Shown: positions 15,255 through 24,142 of the stretch, in pieces
Layout: each line of letters begins with the position of its first letter
How positions within the stretch are numbered: position 1 is the first letter of the stretch
Source: Muribaculum caecicola
GTDB lineage: Bacteria > Bacteroidota > Bacteroidia > Bacteroidales > Muribaculaceae
Length of the DNA: 33,496 nucleotides
Assembly: GCA_004801635.1 (NCBI GenBank)
Contig: SSTG01000009.1
Span: 1 to 33,496, forward strand
Direction: 5' to 3'
Position numbers and translations under genes: made by a program
The notes under the pieces: model-generated
Database searches by the model: none
What the model was told of the DNA's origin: nothing
The model's input: the letters and a program-made list of their open reading frames with translations, nothing else

Positions 15255-17813
15255 TTAAAAGGCCAGGTGCATTCCTACCAGTATTCCCCAGTTGGGAGCA
15301 TCCGGAGTATTTCTATACGAAAGCCGCCACACAGAATCTACCCGGAAAAGAGATAATATATTGTCTATTCCAACTGAAACTTCCATATACGGAACGGACC
15401 CCATGTCTGTAACGTTAACGTTATCCGGAAAGCGGAACAACTCCGGATGACGGAAAGGGTTGTTTTTCTGACTACGGTGTCCCCAAAGCGCTTTAAAAGT
15501 AACCACTTCTCTCAACTTCAATTTGTTTATCACTGGAATACGGTTAAAAATCAGCCCGTTCATCCAATATGTCAAATCGGCCGAGGCATATGAATCGTTT
15601 ATAAACTCCAAGGGGTTCATTAAGGAATAGCTTTCCGGCCTTACCACATAGGTAATATTTGCATTAGGCAGTAACAAGTTCATATATGGTACAGAATTCC
15701 ATACATGTCCGGCCTTGAAAACTGCATCAATATATCCGAATGCCGACAACCAGTAGCGCTGGCTGTAACGGAACTCTGTTCTGTTTATCATGAATTTACT
15801 ACCTAAAAAGCCTTTTGGAGCGTATATATGTGACAACGAGAATACCGGGGCATCCAAATTTATAGGACGTCGTCCTGTTTTGCCCTGATAAAATTTTTCG
15901 CCAGGCGCATACCTTAAATCCAGTTCGAATGCAGCCTCGTTATAATGGTTAAAACGGTTTCCGTACCCGTCAATAAAAGGGATCCATCTGGTAGCTTCCT
16001 GACGTTCAAAATTAACAGATGCCTCTATTGAAAAATTATTTGTTAATTCCAAAGTATAAAGGAGCTGCTGCTGCCTCATATATGTAACCCGAGTATCCTC
16101 CATTCGTTTAAACGAATGGAAAAAATTATCAGAGTTGGTAGAATTATATCTCTGGCCAAGCTGGTCTAATGCGTATAATGAAGTAAAACGCAAAGAATGA
16201 ACAGGAAATTCACGCGAGTGATATTTTTTATCTCTGAATGAATATTCAATTTCGGCCCTGTACTTCCATTTGTGATCCTTAAAACCGTATGCGGCAAATC
16301 CGCGAGCAAACCATCGTTTTGATAAATTAGCCGTTGTCATGCCGCCGGCACGCAGCCTTAGCCCTTCAACCAAATTAAACGATATGGATGTATTTATTGG
16401 ACCATAATCAAATTTGCTGTTTTTTGATGTATGCACATATCCTGAAAACAATAGCTTCAGCGTTTTTTCTGTCCAGTAAAAAAATTTATCGCTTCTTAAC
16501 TCGGACACCATATTGCCTAAACCTTGCTCACCCCTGTTCAATGGCACAGGCCTTTGCTGATTCCATTGATTTTCATCAATGTCGTAAGCTTCGTTTGAAA
16601 CAATTTCGTATTGGTCGGAATATAAACCATAATCATCAATATTAAATTTCTCAAACGAATGATTGCCATAATGTGTGTTACGGCGCACATAGAGTTTTGG
16701 AGTACCCGGCAAAACAGACAATTCCATTATCATATCGTCTTTCACTTTCAGGCGCGTGCCATCTGTACACTTTTTAAACGTTTGAGACACAACCATTCCG
16801 TCAATAAAGTTTACATTTATTGAATGTGGCAGGTAAAGATCAACTTTTTTGACAAACATTGTTGAGTCGTTTTTAGGAACATATAGTTTTCCTATAAAGC
16901 CCCATGCCTGCGATGTATGAGGCACAAAACTTAGCACTACACACGAATCAGAGTCAACGACTACCGTATCAGACAGATAAAACTTATAATAATCGGCAGC
17001 AATTTTAGACAACGGGCTTACAAACCGGTTCTGTAATAAGGTTACATCGTTCTGATATAAATCAATTTCACGAAACACATCCTCCAAAGCCATACGTATT
17101 CCATCCTTGCTGCTTACATCGTCAAGTCCCACCTGCCTTAAACCTGAAACATATTCATGCTCGCTAGAAGGGTCTTTGGTATAGCATACATCTGACATTT
17201 TTTCGCGTAAAGAAATATTCAATATAGGCTTACCGGAAATTTCAGACGTATCAATATGCTTGGACAAGAATTTGTAATTTTTGTCCAACCAAGATCCACC
17301 CTCCATTTTGAATTCATTTATGGCCATTGTAAGGCGTTCATATTTCTCATACCGGTAAAAATCATGTCGTCGTGGGTCAGTAGATGTTTCACTTTTACGG
17401 ATGCGTTCCATGAAGGCAACTGCCGGATTGTTTTTCTTGGTATATTTTTCTTTTTTCGGTTTAACAATAACTTCCGAGAGGCGTACTCCTGTCTGATTTA
17501 ATTTTATTATAAGATTATTGTTTGGTGCCGACCGTTTTATTTTTAATGTCTTTGGCTGATATCCCAATAGAGATACACGCAACGAGTCGTCTGGAGCATA
17601 CGAAACTATACCAAATTGCCCACGCTCATTTGTCATAGTTCCTGCAGGCGTAGAAGTCAATGCTATAGCCGCATACGATACAGGCATATTGGTCAGAGAA
17701 TCCAATACCACTCCCCTAACCTGTACTCCTTTTGCAAGCACGCATATGTTAGATAACGACATCAGTATTATCGCAAGCAACAAATGCCTGATGTGCCAAA
17801 TAATCGATTTCAA
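15255..17813 (-). CDS. DUF5686 outer-membrane protein with N-terminal carboxypeptidase-regulatory-like domain
   Basis: This is an 852-residue exported protein, common in Bacteroidetes and without an established function. A signal peptide (hydrophobic residues 9-26, ending near LAKG) is followed by a CarboxypepD_reg-like beta-sandwich (about 29-115: VQVRGVVLDSLTNMPVSYA onward). The large DUF5686 region comes next, and its C-terminal half looks like an outer-membrane beta-barrel, ending GILVGMHLAF with terminal Phe. The start codon is TTG at 17813; the first in-frame ATG (17762) would delete the lysine and most of the hydrophobic core of the signal, so TTG is preferred. It is divergent from the CYTH gene, with an unusual shared promoter region. 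By analogy to TonB-family proteins with similar N-terminal domains a surface role is likely, but no plug or SusC signature is seen. Confidence 0.85.
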   Translation of the reverse strand: MKSIIWHIRHLLLAIILMSLSNICVLAKGVQVRGVVLDSLTNMPVSYAAIALTSTPAGTMTNERGQFGIVSYAPDDSLRVSLLGYQPKTLKIKRSAPNNNLIIKLNQTGVRLSEVIVKPKKEKYTKKNNPAVAFMERIRKSETSTDPRRHDFYRYEKYERLTMAINEFKMEGGSWLDKNYKFLSKHIDTSEISGKPILNISLREKMSDVCYTKDPSSEHEYVSGLRQVGLDDVSSKDGIRMALEDVFREIDLYQNDVTLLQNRFVSPLSKIAADYYKFYLSDTVVVDSDSCVVLSFVPHTSQAWGFIGKLYVPKNDSTMFVKKVDLYLPHSINVNFIDGMVVSQTFKKCTDGTRLKVKDDMIMELSVLPGTPKLYVRRNTHYGNHSFEKFNIDDYGLYSDQYEIVSNEAYDIDENQWNQQRPVPLNRGEQGLGNMVSELRSDKFFYWTEKTLKLLFSGYVHTSKNSKFDYGPINTSISFNLVEGLRLRAGGMTTANLSKRWFARGFAAYGFKDHKWKYRAEIEYSFRDKKYHSREFPVHSLRFTSLYALDQLGQRYNSTNSDNFFHSFKRMEDTRVTYMRQQQLLYTLELTNNFSIEASVNFERQEATRWIPFIDGYGNRFNHYNEAAFELDLRYAPGEKFYQGKTGRRPINLDAPVFSLSHIYAPKGFLGSKFMINRTEFRYSQRYWLSAFGYIDAVFKAGHVWNSVPYMNLLLPNANITYVVRPESYSLMNPLEFINDSYASADLTYWMNGLIFNRIPVINKLKLREVVTFKALWGHRSQKNNPFRHPELFRFPDNVNVTDMGSVPYMEVSVGIDNILSLFRVDSVWRLSYRNTPDAPNWGILVGMHLAF

Positions 17814-17859
17814 TTTGCGGATATAAAAATTAAAAGAACAATATATTTTTCAAAAACAA

Positions 17860-17914
17860 CACTAACTTTGTATTGTTCATCCAATACGGAACTAATATTA
17901 TAGCAAAGTTAGTG
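17860..17914. promoter_or_regulatory. Inverted repeat holding two face-to-face -7 boxes
   Basis: CACTAACTTTG (17860-17870) and its perfect reverse complement CAAAGTTAGTG (17904-17914) are separated by 33 bases. The left arm contains plus-strand TAACTTTG (17863-17870), aimed at the CYTH gene. The right arm contains the same box on the minus strand, aimed at the DUF5686 gene. The two promoters therefore point at each other, and their transcripts would overlap by about 20 nt. Neither has a clear -33 TTG. The repeat could instead be a protein-binding operator. Confidence 0.5.
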
Positions 17915-17922
17915 AAATTATT

Positions 17923-18390
17923 ATGGGTAAAGAAATTGAGCGAAAGTATCTTGTCGTTGACAGAACTTTTAAAAATTATGCCGTAGAGACTCACCATATT
18001 GTACAAGGATATCTGAGCAAGACACCAGAGGCTACAGTACGCGTAAGAGTTATTGATAAATCAAACGGCTATATCACTGTAAAGGGCCTAACAATAGGGG
18101 CTGTAAGAGGAGAATGGGAATACGAAATACCGGTAGATGAAGCATTAGAATTACTGGAATTAAGTCCTCGAAATCAAATAATAGACAAAATACGCCATAT
18201 AGTTTATCTTGATAACTTCCGCTGGGAAGTAGACGAGTTTATTCACCCCTGCAAAGGGCTTGTTCTTGCTGAAATTGAACTGACTCGCGAAGACGAGGTC
18301 TTTACCGTTCCTCCATTCATTGGACTGGAAGTTACCGATAATCCAAAATATTACAACTCCAACCTCGCTAACAATTGCGAGCCAGTATAG
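17923..18390 (+). CDS. CYTH-domain protein (triphosphate tunnel metalloenzyme)
   Basis: The 155-residue cytoplasmic protein carries the family signature ExExK as Glu4-Ile-Glu6-Arg-Lys8. Further tunnel-lining charged residues follow: VRVRV with Arg40/Arg42, TVKG with Lys54, EWEYEIP with alternating Glu, and LAEIELTRE with paired Glu. Family members hydrolyse inorganic triphosphate or related triphosphates; small bacterial ones of this size are typically tripolyphosphatases, though some are adenylate cyclases or thiamine triphosphatases. The substrate cannot be decided from sequence. It is a single-gene unit, divergent from the DUF5686 gene and converging on rlmD with 14 bases between stops. 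Confidence 0.88.
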   Translation: MGKEIERKYLVVDRTFKNYAVETHHIVQGYLSKTPEATVRVRVIDKSNGYITVKGLTIGAVRGEWEYEIPVDEALELLELSPRNQIIDKIRHIVYLDNFRWEVDEFIHPCKGLVLAEIELTREDEVFTVPPFIGLEVTDNPKYYNSNLANNCEPV

Positions 18391-18404
18391 TTTCAGCAGC
18401 CAGC

Positions 18405-19814
18405 CTATTTCAAAGTCAGTGAAACAACATTTTCTACATGTGCCGTATGTGGGAACATATCTACCGGTTGTATTGACACAACCTTATACTTGGCATCCAA
18501 TAATGCCAGGTCGCGAGCTTGTGTGGCAGGATTACAACTTACATAAACGATCCGTTCAGGCGAAGCATTAAGTATAACATCTACAACATCGGTATGCATT
18601 CCGGCTCGGGGAGGATCTACTATGATAACGTCTGGACGGCCGTTCTTTTCTACAAAATCGTCTGTCAGTACATTTTTCATATCACCGGCATAAAAAAGAG
18701 TATTTTCAATGCCGTTAACCTGGGAATTTATTTTTGCATCCTCAATTGCATCGGCAACATATTCTATACCGATTACTTTTTTACAGCGTTTGGCAACAAA
18801 ATTTGCTATCGTACCAGTTCCGGTATATAGGTCATAAACCAGTTCGTCACCCTTTAAACCGGCAAATTCTCTAACAGTTGAATACAGCTTATAAGCCTGA
18901 TTGGAGTTTGTTTGATAAAAAGACTTAGGCCCTATCCTGAATGTCAATCCTTCCATTTGTTCCTCTATATAAGGCTTGCCATAGAAAGTTTTAATGTCCA
19001 GATCGGATATGGTATCGTTGGGTTTTGTGTTTATAACATACATCAACGACGTAATAAATGGGAATTTGTCTTTTATAGCGATTAGAACGCTTGATATTTC
19101 AGCCGGGCTATCCTCTCCAAATGACAAAACTACCATTGTTTCACCAGTAGATGTTATTCTTATCATCAGGGTACGTAACAACCCATTCTGATTTTTAAGG
19201 TCAAAGAAACTAAAACCGTTAGTTTTTGCGTAGTTCTTTATGAATAACCTTATCTCGTCGCCGAGATGGTCTTGTAAATAGCACTTATCTATGTCAAGAA
19301 CCTTATCGAAAGCTCCAGGTATATGAAATCCGGCAGCATCCCGGTCGGGGAAATCTTCGCCCGATGCCAATTGCTCAAATGTCAGCCACTTTTTATTTGA
19401 GAAAGTGTACTCCATTTTGTTCCTGTAGCACCATATGTTGTCAGACCCTATAATGTTGTATATTGGCGGTAGCTCAATTTTTGCGATTCGTGTCAGTGCG
19501 TCAACCACTTGTTGCTGTTTGCATTTTAGCTGTAGTTCATATGGCAAATGCTGCCATTTGCAGCCACCACACACGCCAAAATGAGAGCATCGTGGCTCGA
19601 CACGCACGCTGCTGGGACGGCATAATTGTGCAATGCGCCCCTCTGCGTAACTTTTCTTTTTTTTCAACAGTTTTATATCTGCAATGTCGCCGGGTGCTCC
19701 ATATGGAATAAATACAACCATACCGTCAACCTTTGCCAATGCATTTCCTTCAGCTGCTACATCGGTAATTTCTATATTTTCCAGAATCGGAAGTTCTTTA
19801 CGTTTTCTTGACAC
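18405..19814 (-). CDS. rlmD: 23S rRNA (uracil-C5)-methyltransferase, RlmD/RumA family
   Basis: It uses S-adenosylmethionine to methylate C5 of uracil in 23S rRNA (U1939 for RlmD, or U747 and U1939 for the dual RlmCD type). An N-terminal TRAM domain spans about 11-65. Four cysteines for a 4Fe-4S cluster are present (Cys76, Cys82, Cys85 and Cys179). The catalytic domain has YDLYTGTGTIANF for SAM binding, DPPRAGMH (Asp401) and VYVSCNP with nucleophile Cys428. The start is GTG at 19814; no upstream ATG is in frame, and a strong promoter lies 25 bases before it. Length is 469 residues, normal for the family. The exact target uracil is uncertain. Confidence 0.92.
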   Translation of the reverse strand: MSRKRKELPILENIEITDVAAEGNALAKVDGMVVFIPYGAPGDIADIKLLKKKKSYAEGRIAQLCRPSSVRVEPRCSHFGVCGGCKWQHLPYELQLKCKQQQVVDALTRIAKIELPPIYNIIGSDNIWCYRNKMEYTFSNKKWLTFEQLASGEDFPDRDAAGFHIPGAFDKVLDIDKCYLQDHLGDEIRLFIKNYAKTNGFSFFDLKNQNGLLRTLMIRITSTGETMVVLSFGEDSPAEISSVLIAIKDKFPFITSLMYVINTKPNDTISDLDIKTFYGKPYIEEQMEGLTFRIGPKSFYQTNSNQAYKLYSTVREFAGLKGDELVYDLYTGTGTIANFVAKRCKKVIGIEYVADAIEDAKINSQVNGIENTLFYAGDMKNVLTDDFVEKNGRPDVIIVDPPRAGMHTDVVDVILNASPERIVYVSCNPATQARDLALLDAKYKVVSIQPVDMFPHTAHVENVVSLTLK

Positions 19815-19838
19815 TGTATTCCTTGTTTTTTATTTTTA

Positions 19839-19869
19839 CAAAATTAAGAAATTGAATGCATATGACAAA
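19839..19869 (-). promoter_or_regulatory. rlmD promoter fused to the lpdA terminator
   Basis: On the minus strand the -33 TTTG (19869-19866) and the -7 box TAATTTTG (19846-19839) are separated by exactly 19 bases. The -33 element is made from the T-run that completes the lpdA terminator. Initiation near 19832 gives a leader of about 18 nt before the GTG start of rlmD. Confidence 0.65.
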
Positions 19870-19907
19870 AACAAGGCGGTTCGAAGTACCATACCTTGAA
19901 CCGCCTT
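19867..19907 (-). terminator. Terminator of the glycine-cleavage operon
   Basis: The minus-strand stem AAGGCGGTTCAAG (19907-19895) pairs with the arm at 19886-19873 with one bulged base, across an eight-base loop. GTTTTTG follows immediately. It lies 16 bases after the lpdA stop and closes the six-gene operon. Confidence 0.9.
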
Positions 19908-19922
19908 ATAATAAAAACTATA

Positions 19923-21239
19923 CTATTCTACCACACTCTTGATTGCAGCGAGAACAGTTTCACTTAATGTGGGATGTGCATGAATAACAGTTGCTAATTC
20001 CGATACCTTGGTGTCAGTTGCCATTGCATTGGCAATTTCCTGAATCAGGTCAGATGCATGCGGCCCTATGATATGGCACCCCAATATCTGCTGAGTTTCA
20101 GAATTTACAATAATCTTGACAAAGCCGTCGGTATTATCCATAGCGTTTGCTTTGCCATTGGCACGGAATAATGACTTAGAGATTTTTATGGGCAATTGTT
20201 TTTCTACACATTGCTCTTGTGTAAGCCCGACCATAGCACATTCCGGGTCTGTAAATACATCGGCTGGAACTACGTTCATATTTACGGCTTCTCCACTTAT
20301 CACGCGAGCCTGCGCTTCTGCCACATGTGCCAGCATCATTTCGCCGTTACAATCGCCTATAGCGTATATTCCTGGGATATTAGTAGCATAATTTGTATCA
20401 ACCTCAATACCCTTGCGGCTAGTTTTTACTCCGACTTCTTCCAGTCCTTTAGGTATAACCGGTTTGCGGCCTACAGCCATAAGTACCATGTCGGTATCCA
20501 GTGACATTTCTTTTCCCTTTGTAGTATAGTTAACTACAAATCCTTGTTTTACAGACGTTACAGCTGCAGAAACCAATATCTTGACACCTTTGCGGTTCAA
20601 CATACTGCGCAGTCGTTTCGCAACCTCCTTGTCGAAATTTGGCAAAATTTCAGAACAGAATTCAACTACAGTAACGTCAACACCATAGGCATTCAGTATA
20701 CAGGCCAATTCCATTCCTATTACTCCGCCTCCTACAATGCATATCCGTTCAGGCAATACCTTACTGTCTAGCACAAAAGTGCTGTCAACACATAATTCTG
20801 CACCTTCTATAGGAAGCATTGCCGGCTTGGAGCCTGTGGCAACAATAATTACAGGCGCACTAAACTGTTCTTCACCTACTTGTACTGTTGATGCATCTAC
20901 AAATACAGCCTCACCGTTAATCACTGTTGCCTTAGACAGCATTATTTCTACATTTTTACGCATCTGTGAAACAATGGAGTCTTTGCGTTCTACAGCTGAT
21001 GCAAAATCGGGAACAACATTCTCAAGCGTTATGCCATATTTATGTGCATTCTTAACAATTTCTACAACTTCGGCCGATTTGCATAATGCTTTTGTTGGTA
21101 TGCATCCTTTGTTCAAACAAGTGCCTCCCATTTTGTCATTTTCAATAAGTATGACATTTTTTCCTTGAGACAATGCGCATGAACACATTTCCATACCGCC
21201 CGGGCCACTGCCTATAATAATTATATCGGCTTGTTTCAT
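19923..21239 (-). CDS. lpdA: Dihydrolipoyl dehydrogenase (E3 / L-protein)
   Basis: This FAD enzyme reoxidises the dihydrolipoyl arm of GcvH with NAD+, closing the glycine-cleavage cycle. The FAD-binding GSGPGG is at 10-15. The redox-active disulfide GGTCLNKGCIP gives Cys41 and Cys46, GGGVIGMELA is the NAD-binding loop, and the C-terminal HAHPTLSE supplies the His422/Glu427 pair. At 438 residues it is slightly short of the usual 460-475 but has all catalytic parts. It begins two bases after the gcvPB stop and is the last gene of the operon, so this copy is probably dedicated to glycine cleavage. It could also serve 2-oxoacid dehydrogenases if these exist in the genome. Confidence 0.95.
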   Translation of the reverse strand: MKQADIIIIGSGPGGMEMCSCALSQGKNVILIENDKMGGTCLNKGCIPTKALCKSAEVVEIVKNAHKYGITLENVVPDFASAVERKDSIVSQMRKNVEIMLSKATVINGEAVFVDASTVQVGEEQFSAPVIIVATGSKPAMLPIEGAELCVDSTFVLDSKVLPERICIVGGGVIGMELACILNAYGVDVTVVEFCSEILPNFDKEVAKRLRSMLNRKGVKILVSAAVTSVKQGFVVNYTTKGKEMSLDTDMVLMAVGRKPVIPKGLEEVGVKTSRKGIEVDTNYATNIPGIYAIGDCNGEMMLAHVAEAQARVISGEAVNMNVVPADVFTDPECAMVGLTQEQCVEKQLPIKISKSLFRANGKANAMDNTDGFVKIIVNSETQQILGCHIIGPHASDLIQEIANAMATDTKVSELATVIHAHPTLSETVLAAIKSVVE

Positions 21240-21241
21240 AA

Positions 21242-22705
21242 CTATTTCGGAGAGTATGTTACTATTGGGTGAAGGGCCGCCTGCGTATCATCAGGATGCG
21301 TTATAGGTGTATTGTGGGGAGCGTTCTTGACCATGTCCGGGTTTTCAGATGCCTCTTTGGCAATCTGGCGCATAACGGCTATGAAATTGTCAATAGTCTC
21401 AAGGCTTTCTGTTTCCGTTGGTTCAATCATCAAGGATTCATGGAACAACAACGGGAAATAAATTGTAGGGGCATGGAACCCAAAGTCAAGTAGCCGCTTG
21501 GCTACATTTAATGTTGTAACACCGGTAGACTTATCTAGTAGGCCGTCAAAAACAAATTCATGCTTGCTCAGTCCGTCTATAGGCAGCAAATATACATCTT
21601 TAAGGGCTTCCTTTATGTATGTTGCGTTTAATGTTGCCAGTGGACCTACCAGTTTAAGTCCTTCTTTACCCAATGTCATTATATATGCCAATGCGCGTAC
21701 TATTACCGCAAAATTGCCCAGCGTGCCTGTAACCTGGCCCGATGTATTATTATTATACTCTACATCAAAAGAGCCGTCGGCAAGTTTAACTACCCTTGGA
21801 TTTGGCAATAAATGTTCCAAGCCCTTTCTAACGCCTACCGGACCAGAACCGGGGCCACCACCGCCATGAGGTGTTGAAAATGTTTTGTGCAAATTAATAT
21901 GCATTACGTCAAAGCCCATGTCGCCAGGACGAGCCACTCCTACAAGGGGATTAAGGTTTGCTCCGTCATAATAAAGCAATGCACCGCAATCATGCACCAA
22001 TGACGCAATTTCCGGGATGTTTTTTTCAAAAATGCCCAATGTGTTCGGGTTTGTCATCATTACAGCGGCAACGGTATCGTCAAGTAGCGGACGCAGGTCG
22101 TCAACATCGACAGTCCCGTCAGGACGGCTTTTTACCTCTACAATCGACAATCCAGCTACTGCAGCACTGGCCGGATTGGTTCCATGGGCAGAATCAGGCA
22201 CAATAACCTTTACTCGCTTAGTGTCGTTACGCTCTTGATGGTATGCCCTTATAATCATCAGGCCAGTAAGCTCGCCATGAGCTCCGGCATAGGGATTAAG
22301 CGTGAATTCTGCCATTCCGCCAATTTCCGATAATGCGCTCTGCAGAGTATGATATATATTTAAAACCCCTTGAACAGTATTTACCGGTTGGTATGGATGC
22401 AGCTTGCCCAAACGGCTGTCTGATGCCAGTTCCTCATTTATTTTGGGATTATACTTCATTGTACACGATCCCAACGGATAAAATCCTGTGTCAACACCAA
22501 AATTATTATTGCTCATATTGGTGTAATGACGCACAACAGTAAGTTCGTCTACTTCCGGTAATTCCGGCTTTTGGCTGCGCAACATTTCTGACGGCAGATT
22601 AGAAAGCGGATTATTGTCCGAAGCTCCATATTTAGGCAACATGTAGCCTTTTCTGCCTTTATGTGACAACTCAAAAATGAGTTTTCCGTAATATTCTCTA
22701 TTCAT
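21242..22705 (-). CDS. gcvPB: Glycine dehydrogenase (decarboxylating) subunit 2
   Basis: This is the PLP-bearing half of the two-subunit P-protein, which decarboxylates glycine and passes the aminomethyl group to lipoylated GcvH. MHINLHKTFSTPHGGGGPG carries the Schiff-base lysine Lys274, DSAHGTNPAS lies at 171-180, and YYDGANLNP contacts the cofactor. Its 487 residues match the separate subunit 2 rather than the fused about 950-residue GcvP. It lies 21 bases after gcvPA and two bases before lpdA. Confidence 0.96.
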   Translation of the reverse strand: MNREYYGKLIFELSHKGRKGYMLPKYGASDNNPLSNLPSEMLRSQKPELPEVDELTVVRHYTNMSNNNFGVDTGFYPLGSCTMKYNPKINEELASDSRLGKLHPYQPVNTVQGVLNIYHTLQSALSEIGGMAEFTLNPYAGAHGELTGLMIIRAYHQERNDTKRVKVIVPDSAHGTNPASAAVAGLSIVEVKSRPDGTVDVDDLRPLLDDTVAAVMMTNPNTLGIFEKNIPEIASLVHDCGALLYYDGANLNPLVGVARPGDMGFDVMHINLHKTFSTPHGGGGPGSGPVGVRKGLEHLLPNPRVVKLADGSFDVEYNNNTSGQVTGTLGNFAVIVRALAYIMTLGKEGLKLVGPLATLNATYIKEALKDVYLLPIDGLSKHEFVFDGLLDKSTGVTTLNVAKRLLDFGFHAPTIYFPLLFHESLMIEPTETESLETIDNFIAVMRQIAKEASENPDMVKNAPHNTPITHPDDTQAALHPIVTYSPK

Positions 22706-22726
22706 AATGTTTCTAATTCTAATTAT

Positions 22727-24055
22727 TTATGAAACAATGATATTAATCAGTTTGTCCATATCCTCAATTGACAAAACTTCTGTTGCCGCTATCATTAGTT
22801 CATTATCAGCGAGCTTGATGCCGCAAAGTATGTTGTTTTCAATACCGTCGTTTATAATGCTGTCAACAGGCTTGTCCGTAACAACGACAAATTCGTTAAG
22901 ATATGGAGAGTTTTCATATTTTAACCTCGCTTTTCCTGATTCTGTAAGTTTTTGAGCTATATATCTTGCATTTGCAGCACTTATACGATTTACTTCTTCC
23001 AGACCGTCTGCCCCCATAAGCGACATATATACTGTTACAAACAGCGACATCAACCCCTGATTTGAACAGATATTTGATGTAGCCTTTTCCCTACGTATAT
23101 GTTGCTCGCGAGCCTGCAGGGTCAGTACAAAAACCCGTTTACCGTTTGCATCAGTGGTTTCTCCAACTACTCGGCCCGGCATTTTTCGTATAAGGGCTTG
23201 TGTACAACACAAAAATCCAATATACGGACCGCCATAGTTAAGCGGAATGCCTAATGACTGACCGTCGCCAGCTGCAATATCGGCTCCAAGTTCGGCCGGA
23301 GTCTTTAATACGGACAAAGCGGTTGCTATACATGTCATAACAAACAATGCTTTAGACTTATGAACTGCTTCAGCCACACCGTCAAGGTTTTCTACAATTC
23401 CGAATCTGTTTGGCTGAGGCATTACAACGCCTGCAATATCGTTATATTGCTCAAGCATGCGCATCAAATCCGGCTTTGAAGTAACACCTTCGGATGTTGC
23501 TGGAATTTCTTCCAGCACAATGCCATGATAACGGGCATATGTGTGCATCACAGCCAGTACCTGCGGAAGCACAGTGGACGAAACAAGGACGCGGTTACGT
23601 TTACGTGTAGCAGCAACTGTCATCATCATAGCCTCTGCTGTCGCTGTTGCACCGTCGTACATTGAGGCATTCGACACATCAAGACCCGTAAGGCGCGACA
23701 TCATGGTCTGGTATTCAAATATGTATTGAAGCGTTCCTTGTGAAATTTCCGGTTGATAGGGCGTATAAGCCGTAAGGAACTCTGAGCGCGAGGTTATATA
23801 AGGTATTACCGACGGTGTATAATGGTTATAATATCCGCCTCCGGCAAAACATTTAAGTTTTTTATTGTTGTTAAACATTTTGTCGAAATACTGCCGTAAT
23901 TCTTCTTCGCTCATTTGCGATGGCAGGTCATAATCTTTCTTCAACAGTAGTTGTTCTGGTACGTCGGCATATAAATCTTCTAACCGGTCTACGCCACAAC
24001 GTGCCAGCATATACTGCAAATCCTCGTTTGTATGTGGAAAATATGGATGGATCAT
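22727..24055 (-). CDS. gcvPA: Glycine dehydrogenase (decarboxylating) subunit 1
   Basis: This is the partner half of the P-protein. The N-terminus HPYFPHTNEDLQ and the segment EPEISQG-like 'YQPEISQGTLQYIFEYQ' near 100-117 are typical, as is LGIPLNYGGPYIG later on. I start it at the ATG at 24055, giving 442 residues, the family's normal length. A longer frame to a TTG at 24103 would add 16 residues without homology (starting SRLHARGDF) and would place the start inside a stable hairpin, so it is rejected. It follows gcvH by 87 bases, the widest gap in the operon, which holds that hairpin. Confidence 0.95.
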   Translation of the reverse strand: MIHPYFPHTNEDLQYMLARCGVDRLEDLYADVPEQLLLKKDYDLPSQMSEEELRQYFDKMFNNNKKLKCFAGGGYYNHYTPSVIPYITSRSEFLTAYTPYQPEISQGTLQYIFEYQTMMSRLTGLDVSNASMYDGATATAEAMMMTVAATRKRNRVLVSSTVLPQVLAVMHTYARYHGIVLEEIPATSEGVTSKPDLMRMLEQYNDIAGVVMPQPNRFGIVENLDGVAEAVHKSKALFVMTCIATALSVLKTPAELGADIAAGDGQSLGIPLNYGGPYIGFLCCTQALIRKMPGRVVGETTDANGKRVFVLTLQAREQHIRREKATSNICSNQGLMSLFVTVYMSLMGADGLEEVNRISAANARYIAQKLTESGKARLKYENSPYLNEFVVVTDKPVDSIINDGIENNILCGIKLADNELMIAATEVLSIEDMDKLINIIVS

Positions 24056-24074
24056 ATTAAATAACAAAAATGCA

Positions 24075-24122
24075 AAATCCCCCCTGGCATGTAATCTGGA
24101 CAACCGACAGCCGGGAGGATTT
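24075..24122 (-). promoter_or_regulatory. Hairpin between gcvH and gcvPA
   Basis: On the minus strand AAATCCTCCC pairs with GGGGGGATTT over 10 bp (one G-U pair). GGC/GCC pairs extend it inward past one bulged A, and the loop is 21 bases. A T-rich stretch (TTTTGCATTTTTG) follows, ending about 12 bases before the gcvPA ATG. It may be a partial terminator, a processing or stabilising stem, or an element acting on gcvPA translation. No glycine-riboswitch core was recognised. Confidence 0.6.
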
Positions 24123-24142
24123 CACAGTTAATAAACAATTAT

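Noticed and set aside
19873..19907. GGTTCGAA-containing hairpin that resembles a tRNA T-arm
   Set aside because: No acceptor, D or anticodon arms surround it; stem plus T-run fits a terminator.
24056..24103. N-terminal extension of gcvPA from a TTG codon
   Set aside because: The extension lies in the hairpin between gcvH and gcvPA, has no family similarity, and the ATG at 24055 gives the normal length.
24056..24142. Possible glycine riboswitch in the gcvH-gcvPA gap
   Set aside because: The gap is only 87 bases and shows a single hairpin without the conserved glycine-aptamer core; a riboswitch would also be expected ahead of the whole operon.
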